A stretch of 64,000 nt of DNA from Thinopyrum elongatum (Eukaryota > Streptophyta > Magnoliopsida > Poales > Poaceae). The notes beneath the pieces were generated by a model. The model was not told the DNA's origin. It searched no databases and worked only from the letters and a program-made list of their open reading frames with translations. This document shows, piece by piece, positions 42,286 through 55,996 of this stretch. Location of the stretch: assembly GCA_011799875.1 (NCBI GenBank), contig CM022302.1, positions 524,658,228 through 524,722,227 of the forward strand, in the 5' to 3' direction. The position numbers were made by a program, and so were the translations under genes. Position 1 is the stretch's first letter, and every line of letters starts with the position of its first letter.

Positions 42286-44059
42286 TGTTGGGGAACGTTG
42301 CATGGAAAACAAAAAAAATTCTACGCACACGCAATGATCTATCCATGGAGATGCATAGCAACGAGGGGGAGAGTGTGTCTACGTACCCTCATAGACCGTA
42401 AGCGAAAGCGTTTCACAACGCGGTTGATGTTGTTGAACTTTCTTCGCACTCCACCGATCGAGTACCGAACGTACGGCACCTCTGAGTTCTGCACACGTTC
42501 AGCTCGGTGACGTCCCTCGCCTTCTTGATCTAGCAAGACGTCGAGGTAGTAGATGAGTTCCGTCAACACGACGGTGTGGTGACGGTGATGGTGAAGTGAT
42601 CTCCACAGGGCTTCGCCTAAGCACTACGAAGATATGACCGAGGTAGTAAACGGTGGAGGGGGGCGCCGCACACGGCTAGGCAATTGTCTGGTTTTTGCTA
42701 GGCGCCCTCCCACATATATATAGGTGGGAGGAAGGGAGGAGCAGCCAAAGGAGGCGCCCAAGTAGGAGGAATCCTACTTGGGGTCCCTCCCAAGCCGCGC
42801 CCCCTTCTTTCCTTATTTGGAGTGCGGGGAAAGGCAGGGGAGGGTGGCGCCCCTCCCTTTCCTTTCTCCCATGAGAGGGAAAGGAAGGAGGGGCTAGCCC
42901 TCCTCCTTTTCCTTCCCTAGGGCTGTCCAAACAAGTGGAGGGGCACACCAGCCCCCTAGTGGGCTGGTCTGTCCCTTCCTTTGGCACATTAAGCCCATAA
43001 CTTGCCGGGGGGGTGCCCGGAACCCCTTCCGGTGACCCGATTCCTTCTCGGTAAGTCCCGAAACACTTCCGGTGTCCAAATACCATCGTCCTATATATTG
43101 ATCTTTACCTCTCGACCATTTCGAGACTCCTCGTCATGTCCGTGATCTCATCCGGGACTCCGAACAACATTCGGTCACCAAATCATATAACTCATATAAC
43201 ACTATATCATCAACGAACGTTAAGCGTGCGGACCCTAAGGGTTTGAGAACTATGTAGACATGACCGAGACACCTCTTCGGTCAATAACCAATAGAGGAAC
43301 CTGGATGCCCATATTGGCTCCTACATATTCTACGAAGATCTTTATCGGTCGAACCGTTATGACAACATACGTAATTCCCTTTGTCTATCGGTATGTTACT
43401 TGCCCGAGATTCGATCGTCGGTATCTTCATACCTAGTTCAATCTCGTTACCGGCAAGTCTCTTTACTCGTTCCGTAATACATCACCTCGCGACTAACTCC
43501 TTAGTTATTTGCTTGCAAGCTTATGATGTGTATTATCGAGAGGGCCCAGAGATACCTCTCTGATACTCGGAGTGACAAATCCTGATCTCGATCTATGCCA
43601 ACTCAACAAACACCTTCGGAGATACCTGTAGAGCATCTTTATGATCACCCAGTTACATTGTGATGTTTGATAGCACACAAGGTATTCCTCCGGTATCCGG
43701 GAGTTGCATAATCTCATAGTCGAAGGAATATGTATTTGACATGAAGAAAGCAATAGCAACAAACTGAACGATCATTATGCTAAGCTAACTGATGGGTCTT
43801 GTCCATCACATCATTCTCCTAATGATGTGATCCCGTTATCAAATGAAAACAAATGTCCATGGTTAGGAAACCTTAACCATCTTTGATCAAAGAGCTAGTC
43901 TAGTAGAGGCTTACTAGGGACACAGTATTTGTTTATGTATTCACACATGTATTTAAGTTTCCGATCAATACAATTCTAGCATGAATAATAAACCTTTATC
44001 ATGAATAAGGAAATATAAAATAACAACTTTATTATTGCCTCTAGGGCATATTTCCTTCA
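42286..44059 (-). repeat. Copia 3' LTR
   Basis: 1,774 bp. On the minus strand it starts TGAAGGAAATATGCCCTAGA, nearly the known BARE/Angela start (TGTTGGAAATATGCCC), and ends CAACGTTCCCCAACA. The purine tract GCAAGTGGGAGAC lies directly before it (44060-44072). The other LTR is not in the window, so age cannot be estimated. Confidence 0.93.
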
Positions 44060-44061
44060 GT

Positions 44062-45721
44062 CTCCCACTTGCACTAGAGTCAATAATCTAGTTCACATCG
44101 CCATGTGATTTAACACCAATAGTTTACATCGTCATGTGATTAACACCCATAGTTCACATCGCCATGTGACCAACACCCAAAGGGTTTACTAGAGTCAATA
44201 ATCTAGTTCACATCACCATGTGATTAACACCCAAAGAGTACTAAGGTGTGATCATGTTTTGCTTGTGAGAGAAGTTTAGTCAACGGGTCTGTCACATTCA
44301 GATCCGTATGTATATTTGCAAATTTCTATGTCTACAATGCTCTGCATGGTGCTACTCTAGCTAATTGCTCCCACTTTCAATACGTATCCAGATTGAGACT
44401 CAGAGTCATCTGGATCGGTGTAAAAGCTTGCATCGACGTAACTCTTTACGACGAACTCTTTATCACCTCCATAACCGAGAAATATTTCCTTAGTCCTCTA
44501 AGGATAATTTTGACCGCTGTCTAGTGATCTACTCCTGGATCACTATTGTACCCCCTTGCCAATCTCATGGCAAGGTACACAACAGGTTTGGTACACAGCA
44601 TGGCATACTTTATAGAACCTATGGCTGAGGCATAGGGAATGACTTTCATTCTCTCTCTATCTTCTGTCGTGGTCGGGCTTTGAGTCTTACTCAATTTCAC
44701 ACCTTGCAACACAGACAAGAACCCTTTCTTTGGTTGATCTATTTTGAACTTCTTCAAAATTTTGCCAAGGTATGTACTTTGTGAAAGTCCTATTAAGAGT
44801 CTCAATCTATCCCTATAGATCTTGATGCCCAATACGTAAGTAGCTTCACCGAGGTCTTTCATTGAAAAATTCTTATTCAAGTATCCTTTTATGCTATCCA
44901 GAAATTCTATATCATTTCCAATCAATAATATGTCATCCACATATAATATCAGAAATGCTACAGAGCTCCCACTCACTTTCTTGTAAATACAGGCTTCACC
45001 GTAAGTCTGTATAAAACCATATGCTTTGATCACCTCATCAAAGCGTATATTCAACCTCCGAGATGCTTGCACCAGTCCATAGATGGATCGCTGGAGCTTG
45101 CACACTTTGTTAGCACCTTTAGGATCGACAAAAAACTTCTAGTTGCATCATATACAACTCTTCTTTAAGAAATTCATTAAGGAATGCAGTTTTGACGTCC
45201 ATTTGCTAGATTGAATAATTATAAAATGGGGCAATTGCTAACATGATTCGGACAGATTTAAGCATCGCTACGGGTGAGAAAGTCTCATCGTAGTCAACCC
45301 CTTGAACTTGTCGAAAACCTTTTGCGACAATTCGAGCTTTGTAGATAGTAACATTACCATCAGCGTCCGTCTTCCTCTTTAAGATCCATTTATTTTCAAT
45401 GGCTTGCCGATCATTGGGTAAGTCCACCAAAGTCCACACTTTGTTCTCATACATGGATCCTATCTCAGATTTCATGGCCTCAAGCCATCTGTCGGAATCT
45501 GGGCTCATCATAGCTTCTTCATAGTTCGTAGGTTCGTTATGGTCTAGTAACATGACTTCCAGGACAGGATTACCGAACCACTCTGGTGCGGAACGTGCTC
45601 TGTTCGACCTACGAGGTCCAGTAGTAACTTGATCTGAAGTTTCATGATCATCATCATTAACTTCCTCTCTAGTTGGTGTAGGCATCACGGGAACGGATTT
45701 CTCTGATGTGCTACTTTCCAA
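44062..45721 (-). pseudogene. Copia reverse transcriptase and RNase H region
   Basis: From 45721 the frame covers the link to RT and the RVT_2 start (WILKRKTDADGNVTIYKARI, GVDYDETFSPV). It breaks near 45206-45105 and resumes with MCKLQRSIYGLVQASRRLN and the catalytic LYVDDILLIGND (YVDD at about 44943-44932). Normally conserved LKQASRSWN is altered to LVQASRRLN. The RNase H part (44520-44070) is recognisable only in pieces (SYVDASF). Dead copy. Confidence 0.9.
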
Positions 45722-45751
45722 ATTGAGAGAAGGTACAACTACCTCATCAAG

Positions 45752-47425
45752 TTATACTTTCCTACCACTCACTTCTTTCGAGAGAAACTCCTTCTCTAGA
45801 AAGGACCCATTCTTAGCAACAAAGATTTTGCCTTCGGATCTGTGGTAGAAGGTATACCCAATAGTTTCTTTCGGGTATCCTATGAAGATGCACTTCTCCG
45901 TTTTGGGTTTGAGCTTATCAGGCTGAAGCCTTTTGACATAAGCGTCGCATCCCCAAACTTCTAAGAAATGACGGCTTAGGTTTCTTGCCAAACCACAGTT
46001 CATACGGTGTCATCTCAACGGATTTAGACGGTGCCCTATTTAATGTGAATGCGGCTGTCTCTAATGCATAACCCCAAAAACGATAGTGGTAAATAGGTAA
46101 GAGACATCATAGAATGCACCATATCTAATAAAGTACGGTTACGATGTTCAGACACACCATTACGCTGTGGCGTTCTAGGTGGCGTGAATTGTGAAACTAT
46201 TCCACATTGTTTTAGATGAAGGCCAAACTGGTAACTCAAATATTCGCCTCCGCGATCAAATCATAGAAACTTTATTTTCTTGTTACGATGATTCTACACT
46301 TCACTCTAAAATTCTTTGAACTTTTCAAATGTTTCAGACTTGTGTTTCATCAAGTAGATATATCCATACCTACTCAAATCATCTGTGAAGGTCAGAAAAT
46401 AACGATACCCGCCGCGTGCTTCAACACTCATCGGACCGCATACATCGGTATGTATTATTTCCAATAAGTCATTAGCTCACTCCATTGTTCCGGAGAACGG
46501 AGTTTTAGTCATCTTGCCCATGAGGCATGGTTCGCAAGTATCAAATGATTCATAATCAAGTGATTCCAAAAGCCCATCTGTATGGAGTTTCTTCATGCGC
46601 TTTACACCAATATGACCTAAACGGTAATGCCACAAATATGTTGCACTATCATTATCAACTTTGCATCTTTTGGCATCAATATTATGAATATGGGTATCAC
46701 TACGATCGAGATTCAATAAACCATTTACATTGGGTGTATGACCATAGAAGGTTTTATTCATGTATACAGAACAACAATTATTCTCTGACTTAAATGAATA
46801 ACCGTATCGCAATAAACATGATCCAATCATATTCATGCTCAACGCAAACACCAAATAATATTTATTTAGGTCCAACACTAATCCCGAAGGTAGAGGGAGT
46901 GTGCGATGGTGATCTTATCAACCTTGGAATCACTTCCAACACACATCGTCAGCTCGCCCTTAACTAGTCTCTGTTCATTTTGCAACTCCTGTTTTGAGTT
47001 ACTAATCTTAGCAACTGAACCGGTATCAAATACCCAGGAGCTACTATGAACACTAGTAAGGTACATATCAATAACATGTATATCAAATATACTTTTGTTC
47101 ACTTTGCCATCCTTCTTATCCGCCAAGCATTTTGGGGCAGTTCTGCTTCTAGTGACCATTCCCTTTGCAGTAGAAGCACTCAGTTTCAGGCTTAGGTCCA
47201 GCTTTGGGCTTCTCCACGGGAGTGGCAACTTGCTTGCCATTCTTCTTGAAGTTCCCTTTCTTTTCCTTGCCCTTTTTCTTGAAACTTTGGTCTTGTTAAC
47301 CATCAACACTTGATGCTCTTTCTTGATTTCTACCTTCGCCAATTTCAGCATCGTGAAGAGCTTGGGAAACCTTTTCGTTATCCCTTGCATATTATAGTTC
47401 ATCACGAAGTTCTAGTAGCTTGGTG
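45752..47425 (-). pseudogene. Copia gag end, protease and integrase region
   Basis: From the LARD border: gag C-terminal basic region, a decayed CCHC region out of frame, a protease with SSWVFDTGSVAKIS (47050-47000), a GAG-pre-integrase domain (46878-46477, with YLWHYRLGHIG and CEPCLMGKM), the integrase core in fragments (TPPRTPQRNGVSEHRNRTLL near 46180), and a chromodomain-like end region (CDAYVKRLQPDKLKPK). Multiple shifts separate the pieces. Confidence 0.9.
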
Positions 47426-47430
47426 ATAGT

Positions 47431-47740
47431 TGTGACGACCCCGGCTTAATCGTGCACTAACCATACACGCAAATGCACACGATCAAGCCTAAGGACTCAC
47501 TTGAAGATATCACAACACAACTCTAAAACATAAAGAAAGTCATACAAGCTTTATATTACAAGCCAGGGCCTCGAGGGCTCGAATACATAGCTCGATGGCA
47601 TACAAGCGTCAGCGGAAGCATCAGATATCTGAGTACAGATATGAAAGATAAAACAGATAAGCCTTTAGAAAGGCGGGGCAAAATAAAACACTACGATCGA
47701 AAGGCGCAGGCCTCCTGCCTGGGACCCTCCGAACCTACTC
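47431..47740 (-). repeat. LARD 3' LTR, outer piece
   Basis: Starts TGTGACGACCCCGGC and breaks at TACTC where the inverted solo LTR is inserted. It continues at 52110. Confidence 0.92.
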
Positions 47741-50700
47741 TGTAACACCCCTGTGTAATAGCCACTGTGACCAGCTGCTAATAATGTCAAGTCATATCAT
47801 TTGCAGTGCCTAAACATAGTGGTTATCCAAAGCAAATCAACTCCAATCTGAAAATCAACTCAAATTCAAAAGTACAAAATAAATTTGCTCAAACACCTTT
47901 GGAAAAATGTTCACTAGTTAGCAAATATTCCAGGAGCATTCATAGGAATATCACTAGTAGCACTTGGATTAATTAAATGACTCGAACAATTTGAAACAGG
48001 ACCAAAACAGCAATATTAAATCCATTTAAAATCATTTCAATTTCAAAAGAAATCCAAATTTGCCTAAACCAATTTTTGGTGGAAGGGAATATTGCATTGT
48101 AATATTGGGGACAACTCTCATACTTTACAAAAATGCAAAAGTGCCCTAACTAATACAAAACAGAAAAGAAATAAAAGAAAATGTAAAACAGAAAACAGAA
48201 AAATAAGACGAGGCACTGTGCACTGGGCCTAAGTGCACAGTGCCCCTGGACCAGCCCACCAGGCCCATTACCTTCTCTCTCCCTCGCGTGTCGTCTCCTC
48301 CATGGCCGAGTGCGCGCGCGCCGCTCGCGCGGCGACACGCCGACGCCACCGATGCTCCGCTAGCGAGGGGATAAGGCCGAGCCTCCCCATTCATCTCTCC
48401 TCACTCCCCGTCACTCCTCCCCCTCTCCCCCTTGCTCTCCCTCTGTGGTTCCGTCGACGCGGACGCGGTCGCCATCGCGCCCTGCTCGCAGACGCGGCCA
48501 CCATCACCCATTCGCCTCGCCAAGACGTCCTGCAGCTCCGCCTCGCTCCCCTGCCTCGGCTACACATGGTCTTCAAGATCGGGAGCGACCACGCGCTCGG
48601 GATCGACCTCATCTTCTTCCTCAGATCGCCGGCGTTCTCCTTCGACTCCGGCGTCGCACGCTGCTGCTACTAATCCGTCGCGGGTCTGTCTTGACCGCAC
48701 GGTGAGCCACAACTCCTCCCCACTCTATTTTCTCGCTCCGGCTTGCTGTAAACATCGTTCCGCAAGTGCCCGAGCTCACCTCCGTGGAGCTCGCCGCCGC
48801 CGAGTCTCCGGTGATCTAACGGCCTCGAGGCCATGTCCTTCGCACCCACCGCGGCGCGTAGCTCACGACTAGCCCTCTAAATCGAGCTGCTGCACGCGCT
48901 AGCAATGTTTCCATCAACCACCCGAGCGCGCTGCCGCCAAAGCTCGTCGCCGGCCACTTTTCCGGCGACCATTTGGTCCGGCGCCACCACCGTTCAACGC
49001 GGTTTCGTCCGCTCGTTCGAATGATACCTCACACGTCACTCGCCGCGCTCTCTAACGCCGAAACCACCGACACCCGAACTCCAGCGCCCGCTCACAAGCT
49101 CGCCGCCGATGATTCCGGCCACCGCAGCTTTCGCCACCACCGCAGATCGATGCGGCTTGCTCCGCCCATTCGAACGCGGGGTCGCGCGCGCCCAACGGCG
49201 CCCTGTAGACGAATTCCGACGACTCCAGTGCGTCTCCGCCGTGTTTTGACATCGCCGGCGTCGCTTCGGCGCCGCCGCTGATGTGGCACAGGTGGGCCCC
49301 ACCTCTGTGAGGCTGCCGGTGGGCCCCAGCGCTTCAGTTGACTTCGTTGACTCTGGTCAACGTCATTATTGTTCACCACAGAGTATGACATGTGGGCCCT
49401 CTTGGTTAATTAATCTAATTAAATGAATTTATAAATAAAACTGATTAGTTAATCTATTCAGACACTGACATGAGGGGCCCACCCTCTAATTAACCCTCTG
49501 TTAGTCTAAATTAACTCTGTTAAGTTAACAGAGGCTGACATGTGGGTCCCACTGGACCCACATGTCAGGTTTGACTCCGGTCAGACGTTGTTGACCGCTG
49601 ACGTCACCGCGACGTCATGCTGACATCGTAATTCATTTCTGTTAATTAAATAAATTCCAGAAAATCCAATAATCTTTAAAAATTCATATCTTTTAAACCG
49701 TAACTCGGATCGAAAAGGTTTAAACATGAAAGTTGCTTAGAACGACGAGACGAGTCTGATCGTGCCGTCTGTTTCCTTGTCGGATCCCCCTACGTAGGAG
49801 AACTCGTAGCTCCGAGCTCGAATCCGGTAGATGAATAGTGCATGCATGCCGATTAATAAGTCCCCGGTTAATCCTAAAATAACTACAATGACCTAGATGC
49901 ATCTTTAGGCAACCCTGCACTGCATCATAGCATCGCACGCACTGTGTTGCATCTGTTTGCATTATATTTACTTGTTTCTTTCCCCTCTTCTCTTTCGGTA
50001 GACCCCGACGTTGCCGTAGCTCCTAAGGCAGACGCCGCTCCGGAGTACGACTACGTCCCTGACGACCCTGCCCTTGCCGTCGAGCAGACAGGCAAGCACC
50101 CCCATTTTGAGCATTCCGATATCGCCCACTCTCTTCTCTCTTATGCTTGCATTAGAAGTTACTGCTGCTACTGTTGTCCTATATCTGCTGCATAGCCTGC
50201 TTTATTGTAGCCTACTTTTGATACCTGCCTGTTCTTCTAAACTGTTTAGTATAGGATGGGTAGAGCCTTATCAGAGACCCACTTGTCCCGACTGCCCCGC
50301 TGGACTCTCAGAAGACCCGAGCAACAGGATCGAAGATTAGAACCTGGCACCGCACGTCACTTCCCCTAAGATGCTCGACTCTGCTAGGTTACTATCGAGT
50401 GCCGAGGGTGATACCTCGTCAGCACTTCTGATGATAACCTTGTAGGTTAGTTATTCGGTCGTGGTAAGCGAGGGTGATTCCTCCTACACCACCCCCGATA
50501 ACGACGTCGTCGCGTAACTTCTCAAGTGTGGACCTCGAGGGTGATTCCTCATTCGTTCACCTTGACGATAGCATCGAGCGGGAATTCCATCGAGGGTGAT
50601 TCCTCGGGGTTCCTCCTTGGTGTCAGACACACGGAGACTTGGTTATTATGACTGAACACTGAACCATGATAACATGTTACTAAAGACGGGTCGGCCCTGA

Positions 50701-52104
50701 CGGGTACCCGCGCGAGCATGGATGCGAAGTGATGTGGAGTCGGGTTGACCTGAGAGGTGCCCGCGAGATAACTACGAGGCGTGGCCGGGCATTCTTAGCC
50801 CTTGCCGCAAGTCCTCGAGACGGGGCGACGGGGTCACATCGATCGTGAGTCTCTGCTCATTACCGCGAGCTCCTAATCCACTAACGGTTTGGATATTTGA
50901 TCCGAGGGGCCTCTGGCCTGATAGCACTAACCATCACGTGGGCATAGTATGGGCGTTCTACGTCGTATACTTCAGCCGAAGCTTAATAGATGTCAGCAAC
51001 TGAGCGGCACATGCTGGGTTGGACTGGGAACGCAACCGCGCTTGTATTAAGGGGTTGCTAGGTCTGCTCACCGGCGGTGTACGCAACGTGCAGGAGCGTC
51101 CGGGGCGATGGCCCAAGACCCCTGGGGGCATAGGTTAGTCCGGCGTGCTGACCTCTCTGTTAAGTATTTGGTCGGGTTGCGGCATGTTGCTTAGCCGAGG
51201 CCGGGCATGACCCAGAAAAGTGTGTCCGGCCAGAGTTAAGCGAGCGTGGTGGGTAAGTTGGTGCACCCCTGCAGGGAAGAAACTTCTATCGATAGCCTGT
51301 CCTACGGTAACATACACTCGGAGTTGTATCCCGATCGGTACAACTAGAACATGACTTGAGATGAGAACTGGATAGTACGGCTCTAGGATTGCTTTCTCGC
51401 AGGGAGTCAAGCAAGAATCTCTGGCCGAGTTTGATGATACTGCTACTACTTTACATTATGTTATTCTGCTCTCTTCTAATGTTGCAAGACTATTGAAGAT
51501 GATGAAGATGCTAGTCTTCGATAGGACTAGGCTTTTCCCCCTCTATTCTGGCATTTCTGTAGCCCAGTCCACATATACAACCCCTTTTGAAAATTTTGCA
51601 TATGTAGTGTAGATCCTTGCTTGCTGAGTACTTCGGATGAGTACTCACGTTTGCTTTATTTTCCTTTTCCCCCCCTTTATCCCTTTGTCGCATCCAGACG
51701 ACGGAGCCCCGGAGCCAGTTGTCCCCGTCGACGACCACTACTACTACCAGCCCGGAGAGTACTACTACTACGAGGAGCCGACTGACGACCAGGAGTAGGA
51801 TTCGGAGGGTCCAGGGCAGGAGGCCCACGCCTTTCGATCGTAGAGTTTTATTTTGCCCCGCCTCTGTGAAGGCTTATCTCTCTTTCTGTAATATATCTGT
51901 ACCCAGATATCTGATGCTTCCGCTGACACTTGTATGCCATCGAGCTATGTATTCGAGCCCTCGAGGCCCTGGCTTGTAATATTAAGCTTGTATGACTTTA
52001 TTTATGTTTTAGAGTTGTGTTGTGATATCCTCAAGTGAGTCCTTAGGCTTGATCGTGTGCATTTGCGTGTATGATTAGTGCACGATTAAGCCGGGGTCGT
52101 CACA
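47741..52104 (+). mobile_element. solo LTR of the LARD family, inverted, TSD TACTC
   Basis: 4,364 bp, starting TGTAACACCCC and ending GGGGTCGTCACA, opposite in orientation to the LTR it sits in, with TACTC duplicated at 47736-47740 and 52105-52109. No internal region is left, so it arose by LTR-LTR recombination. A GC-rich block (48290-49290) has open frames on both strands but no known domain. A perfect 14-bp palindrome lies at 49536-49567. Confidence 0.9.
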
Positions 52105-55100
52105 TACTCCTGGTCGTCCGACGGCTCCTCATAGTAGTACTCGCCGGAAGGGTAGTAGTAGTAGCCGTCGCCGGGGGCAACTGGCTCCGGGGCTCCGTCA
52201 TCTGGTTGCATCAAACGAATATGGGGAGAAAAAGAGAGCAAAGCAACCGTGAGTACTCATCCGAAGTACTCAGCAAGCAAGGATCTACACTACATATGCA
52301 ACATTATCAAAGGGAGGCTGTATATGTGGACTGGGCTGCAGAAATGCTAGAATAGAGGGGAAAGCCTAATCCTATCGAAGATTAGCATCTTCAAGCATCT
52401 TCTGCGGTCTTGCAGCATTAGAAGAGTGCAGATTAGCTTAAAGTAAAGTAGTAGTAGTGTTATCAACCTCGCCCAGAGATCCTTTCTCGACTCCCTGCGA
52501 GAAAGCAATCCCAGAGCCATACTATCCAGTTATCATCTCAAGTTCTAGTTGTACCGATCGGGATACAACTCCGAGTGTCTGTTACCGTAGGACAGGCTAT
52601 CGATAGATGTTTTCTTCCCTGCAGGGGTGCACCAACTTACCCACCATGCTCGCTTAACTCCGGCCGGACACACGTTACTGGGTCATGCCCGGCCTCGGCC
52701 AAACGACACGCCGCAACCCGACCTAGGCTCTACAGAGAGGTCAGCACGCCGGACTAACCTATGCCCCTAGGGGTCTTTGGCCTTCGCCCTGGGAACCCTG
52801 CATGTTGCGAGGACGCTCCGGAAGCAAACCTAGCCTCCTTAATACAAGCGCGGGCTTAACCAGTCCAATCCAAAGCGGGTCGCTTCTCACTGACATCAAT
52901 AGAGCTTCGGCTGATGTATACGACGCAGAACGCCCATACTATGCCCACGTGATGGTTAGTGCTATCAGGCCAGAGGCCCCTCGGATCAAATATCCAAAGT
53001 GTTAGTGGATTAGGAGCATGCGGTAACGAGCAGAGACTCACGATCGATGTGACCCCGTCGCCCCATCTCGAGGACTTGCGGCAAGGGCTAAGAATGCCCG
53101 GGCACACCTCGTGTTCAACTCTCGGGCACCATCCAGGTCCACCCGACTCCACATCACTCGCAATTAAGCTCGCGCGGGTACCACTCAGGGCTGACCCGTC
53201 TTTAGTAACATGGTTCAGTGTAAGTCAAAGTAACAATAGTAACCGTGTGTCTAACACCAAGGGGGAACCCTGAGGAATCACCCTCGATGGAATTCCCTCT
53301 GATGTTATCGTCAAGGTGAACGAAGGAGGAATCACCCTCGAGGTCCACTCTTGAGGAGTTGCACGACGACGTTGTTATCGAGGGTGGTGTAGGAGGAATC
53401 ACCCTCGCTGACCACGACCGATTAACTAACCTACAAGGTTAACATCAGAAGTGCTGACGAGGTATCACCCTCGGCACTCGATAGTAACCCAATAGTGTCG
53501 AGCGACTAAGGGGGAAGTGATGTGTGGTGCCGGGGCCTGGTCTTCGATCCCGTTGATCGGGTCTTCTGATAATCCAACGGGGCAGTCGGGATAAAGTGGG
53601 TGTCTCTGATGGGTCTCTACCCAGCCATTACTAAACAGTCTAGGATAACCAGGTAGGTAACAACAGCAGGTTACAATAAACAGGCTATGTAGCAGAAATA
53701 GGATAACAGTAACAACAGTAACTTCTAATGCAAGCATAAGAGAGAAGAGAATAGGTGATATCGGAATGCTCAAAAGGGGGGTGCTTGCCTGGTTGCTCTG
53801 CGGCAAAGGCAAGGTCGTCAACAGTGTCGTCGGGCTCCTGAACTGCGTCGGTCTCTAGGACGACGTTGGTGTCAGGGTCTAACGAGAGAGAAGAGGGGGA
53901 GGAAACAAATAAATACACAGCAATTAATGCAACACGGAGCATGCTATGCCTACGATGCAGTGCAGGGTTGCCTAAATATGCATCTAGGTCACTTTAGTTA
54001 TTTTAGAATTAACGTGGAATTTATTAACCGGCATGTATGCACAATTCATATACCGGAATCGGGCTCAAAGTTACAAGTTCTCCTATGTAGGGGGTTCTGT
54101 CATGGAAACGGACGACACGATCAGATTCGTCTCGTCGTTCTGAGCAATTTTCATGTATAAAGTTTTTCAATCCGAGTTACGGTTTATTTTCTATGAATTT
54201 TCAACGATTAAATCATTTTCTAGATTTATTTTTATTAACAGAAAAGGTATTATGACATCAGCATTGCATGGGGATGACGTCAGCAGGTCGTCTGACCAGG
54301 TCAAACCTGACCTATGGGTCCAGTGGGACCCACATGTCAGTCTCTGTTAGTTTAAGAGTGAGTTAAACTAACTAAATGGGTTAATTAGTGGGTGTGCCCC
54401 ATATGTCAGTGAGTAATTAGGTTAACTAATTAGTTTTAAATGTAAAACATTTTATTTAAACTAAATAACGGAGGGGGCCCACATGTCAGTGGCTGGAGCT
54501 GCCTAGTCAGCACGTTGACTGGGTCAACCCAGTCAACGGGGCCCTTAGGGCCCACTGGCAGTGAGCCAGGGGTGAGGCCCGCCCAGCCACGTCGGCTGCC
54601 GGCGCCGGAGTCAACTCCGGCGACCAAAATCGCGGTGGCCGATCGCCGGAGTTGCTCGGAAACGCGCTACACAGCACCATTTAGCGTGCGGCTTGTTGCG
54701 TTCGAACGTGCGGAGAACGCCGCGTCGTTCGGTGGCGATAGTTTGGCCGGAGATGGCTGTGGCGAATGGCGGAGTGGACGCCGGAGTTCGGGCGTCGATG
54801 GATTCGACGCCACACGACACGGGGAGGAGTGCTAGGGGTCTCGCTGGACTCGCACGAGCTCCAGGAGCTCGATGCTGGGTTCGGCCACTCGTGACTACAA
54901 CAGAGTCCACGGCGGCGAGGTGATTTATGGCGGTGAGCTCACGGGTGCGACGTTGAGCTAGCTACAGCACGCGACGGGTCAAAGGTGAAGGAGGAGTAGG
55001 TGTCGGAGCTCACCGAGCGGCACGCCGAAGGCCCTCGAAAGCTTAGGAGCTGCAGAGGAGGTCGCCGGAGCCGAGGAAGATCGGCGGCAACCGGAGAGGT

Positions 55101-55977
55101 GGGCGGAGGAATTCCGACGCTGCGGTGCCTCCAAGCGCTAGTTGCGGCCACCAGACGACGAGGAAGACGAAGATGAAGACGACGGACACGTCAACGAGGC
55201 GATATGGTGGCTGTGGCCGTGGAGACGAGCGAGGCACGGCGGCGACCGCGTCGGGCGTCGGTGGATCTGAGGGGAAGGGAAGCAGAGCGGCCGAGGGAGA
55301 GAGGGGGAGAGTGAGTGGGGTGGTCAGGGGTGAGGAACGAGGCCTCAGCCTTATCCCCTAGGCGGCAGGGCGTCGGTGGCCGTTGCCGTGTCAACGCGCG
55401 GCCGGCGCGCGCGCGCTCGTCCACGGGCGAGCTGACACGGCGAAGGAGAGAGAAGGAGAGATGGGCCGGTGGGCTGGATCGGGGCACAGTGCACTTAGGC
55501 CCAGTGCACAGTGCCTCAATTCTTTTTATTTTCTGTTTCTTTATTTTCTTTTCTGTTTAGGCAATTGTTAGGCCACTTTTGCACTTTTGTAAAATGTGGG
55601 ACTTGGCCCAAATATTACAATGCAATATTACTTGTCACCAAAAACTGGTTTGGGCAAAATAGGATTTCACTTGAATTTGATTTAATTATAAATGAATTAA
55701 ATACTTCTGTTTTGGTGTTGTTTCATGTTGTTCGAATCATTTAGCTAACTCATTTATCATTGTTTATATTTTTATAATTGCTTCTGGATTATTTGCTATT
55801 TATTGAACATTTTTCCAATAGTGTTTGAGCAAATTTATTTTGCACTTTTGAATTTGAGTTGATTTCAGAGAAGTATTTGAATTGTTTTGAAAAAACACTA
55901 TGACTAGGCACTGCAAATGAAGATGACTTGGCATATTTAGCAGAGTGTCACAGTGCTTATTACATAGGGGTGTTACA
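52105..55977 (-). repeat. LARD 3' LTR, inner piece
   Basis: Continues the LTR after the solo-LTR insertion and ends GGGGTGTTACA at 55977. With the outer piece the LTR is about 4.18 kb. It keeps the GC-rich block (about 54520-55450), part of which is missing in the 5' LTR. Confidence 0.92.
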
Positions 55978-55996
55978 AATTCTCCTCCTCTAAAAG
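55978..55996 (-). promoter_or_regulatory. LARD polypurine tract
   Basis: The minus strand reads TTTTAGAGGAGGAGAATT directly before the TGTAACA start of the 3' LTR. It is the expected plus-strand primer. Confidence 0.75.

Noticed and set aside
48290..49290. GC-rich block with several overlapping ORFs in the solo LTR (and 54520-55450 in the LARD LTR), looking like a gene
   Set aside because: Open frames occur in many phases on both strands, no domain or conserved frame is visible, and the block belongs to a non-coding LTR.
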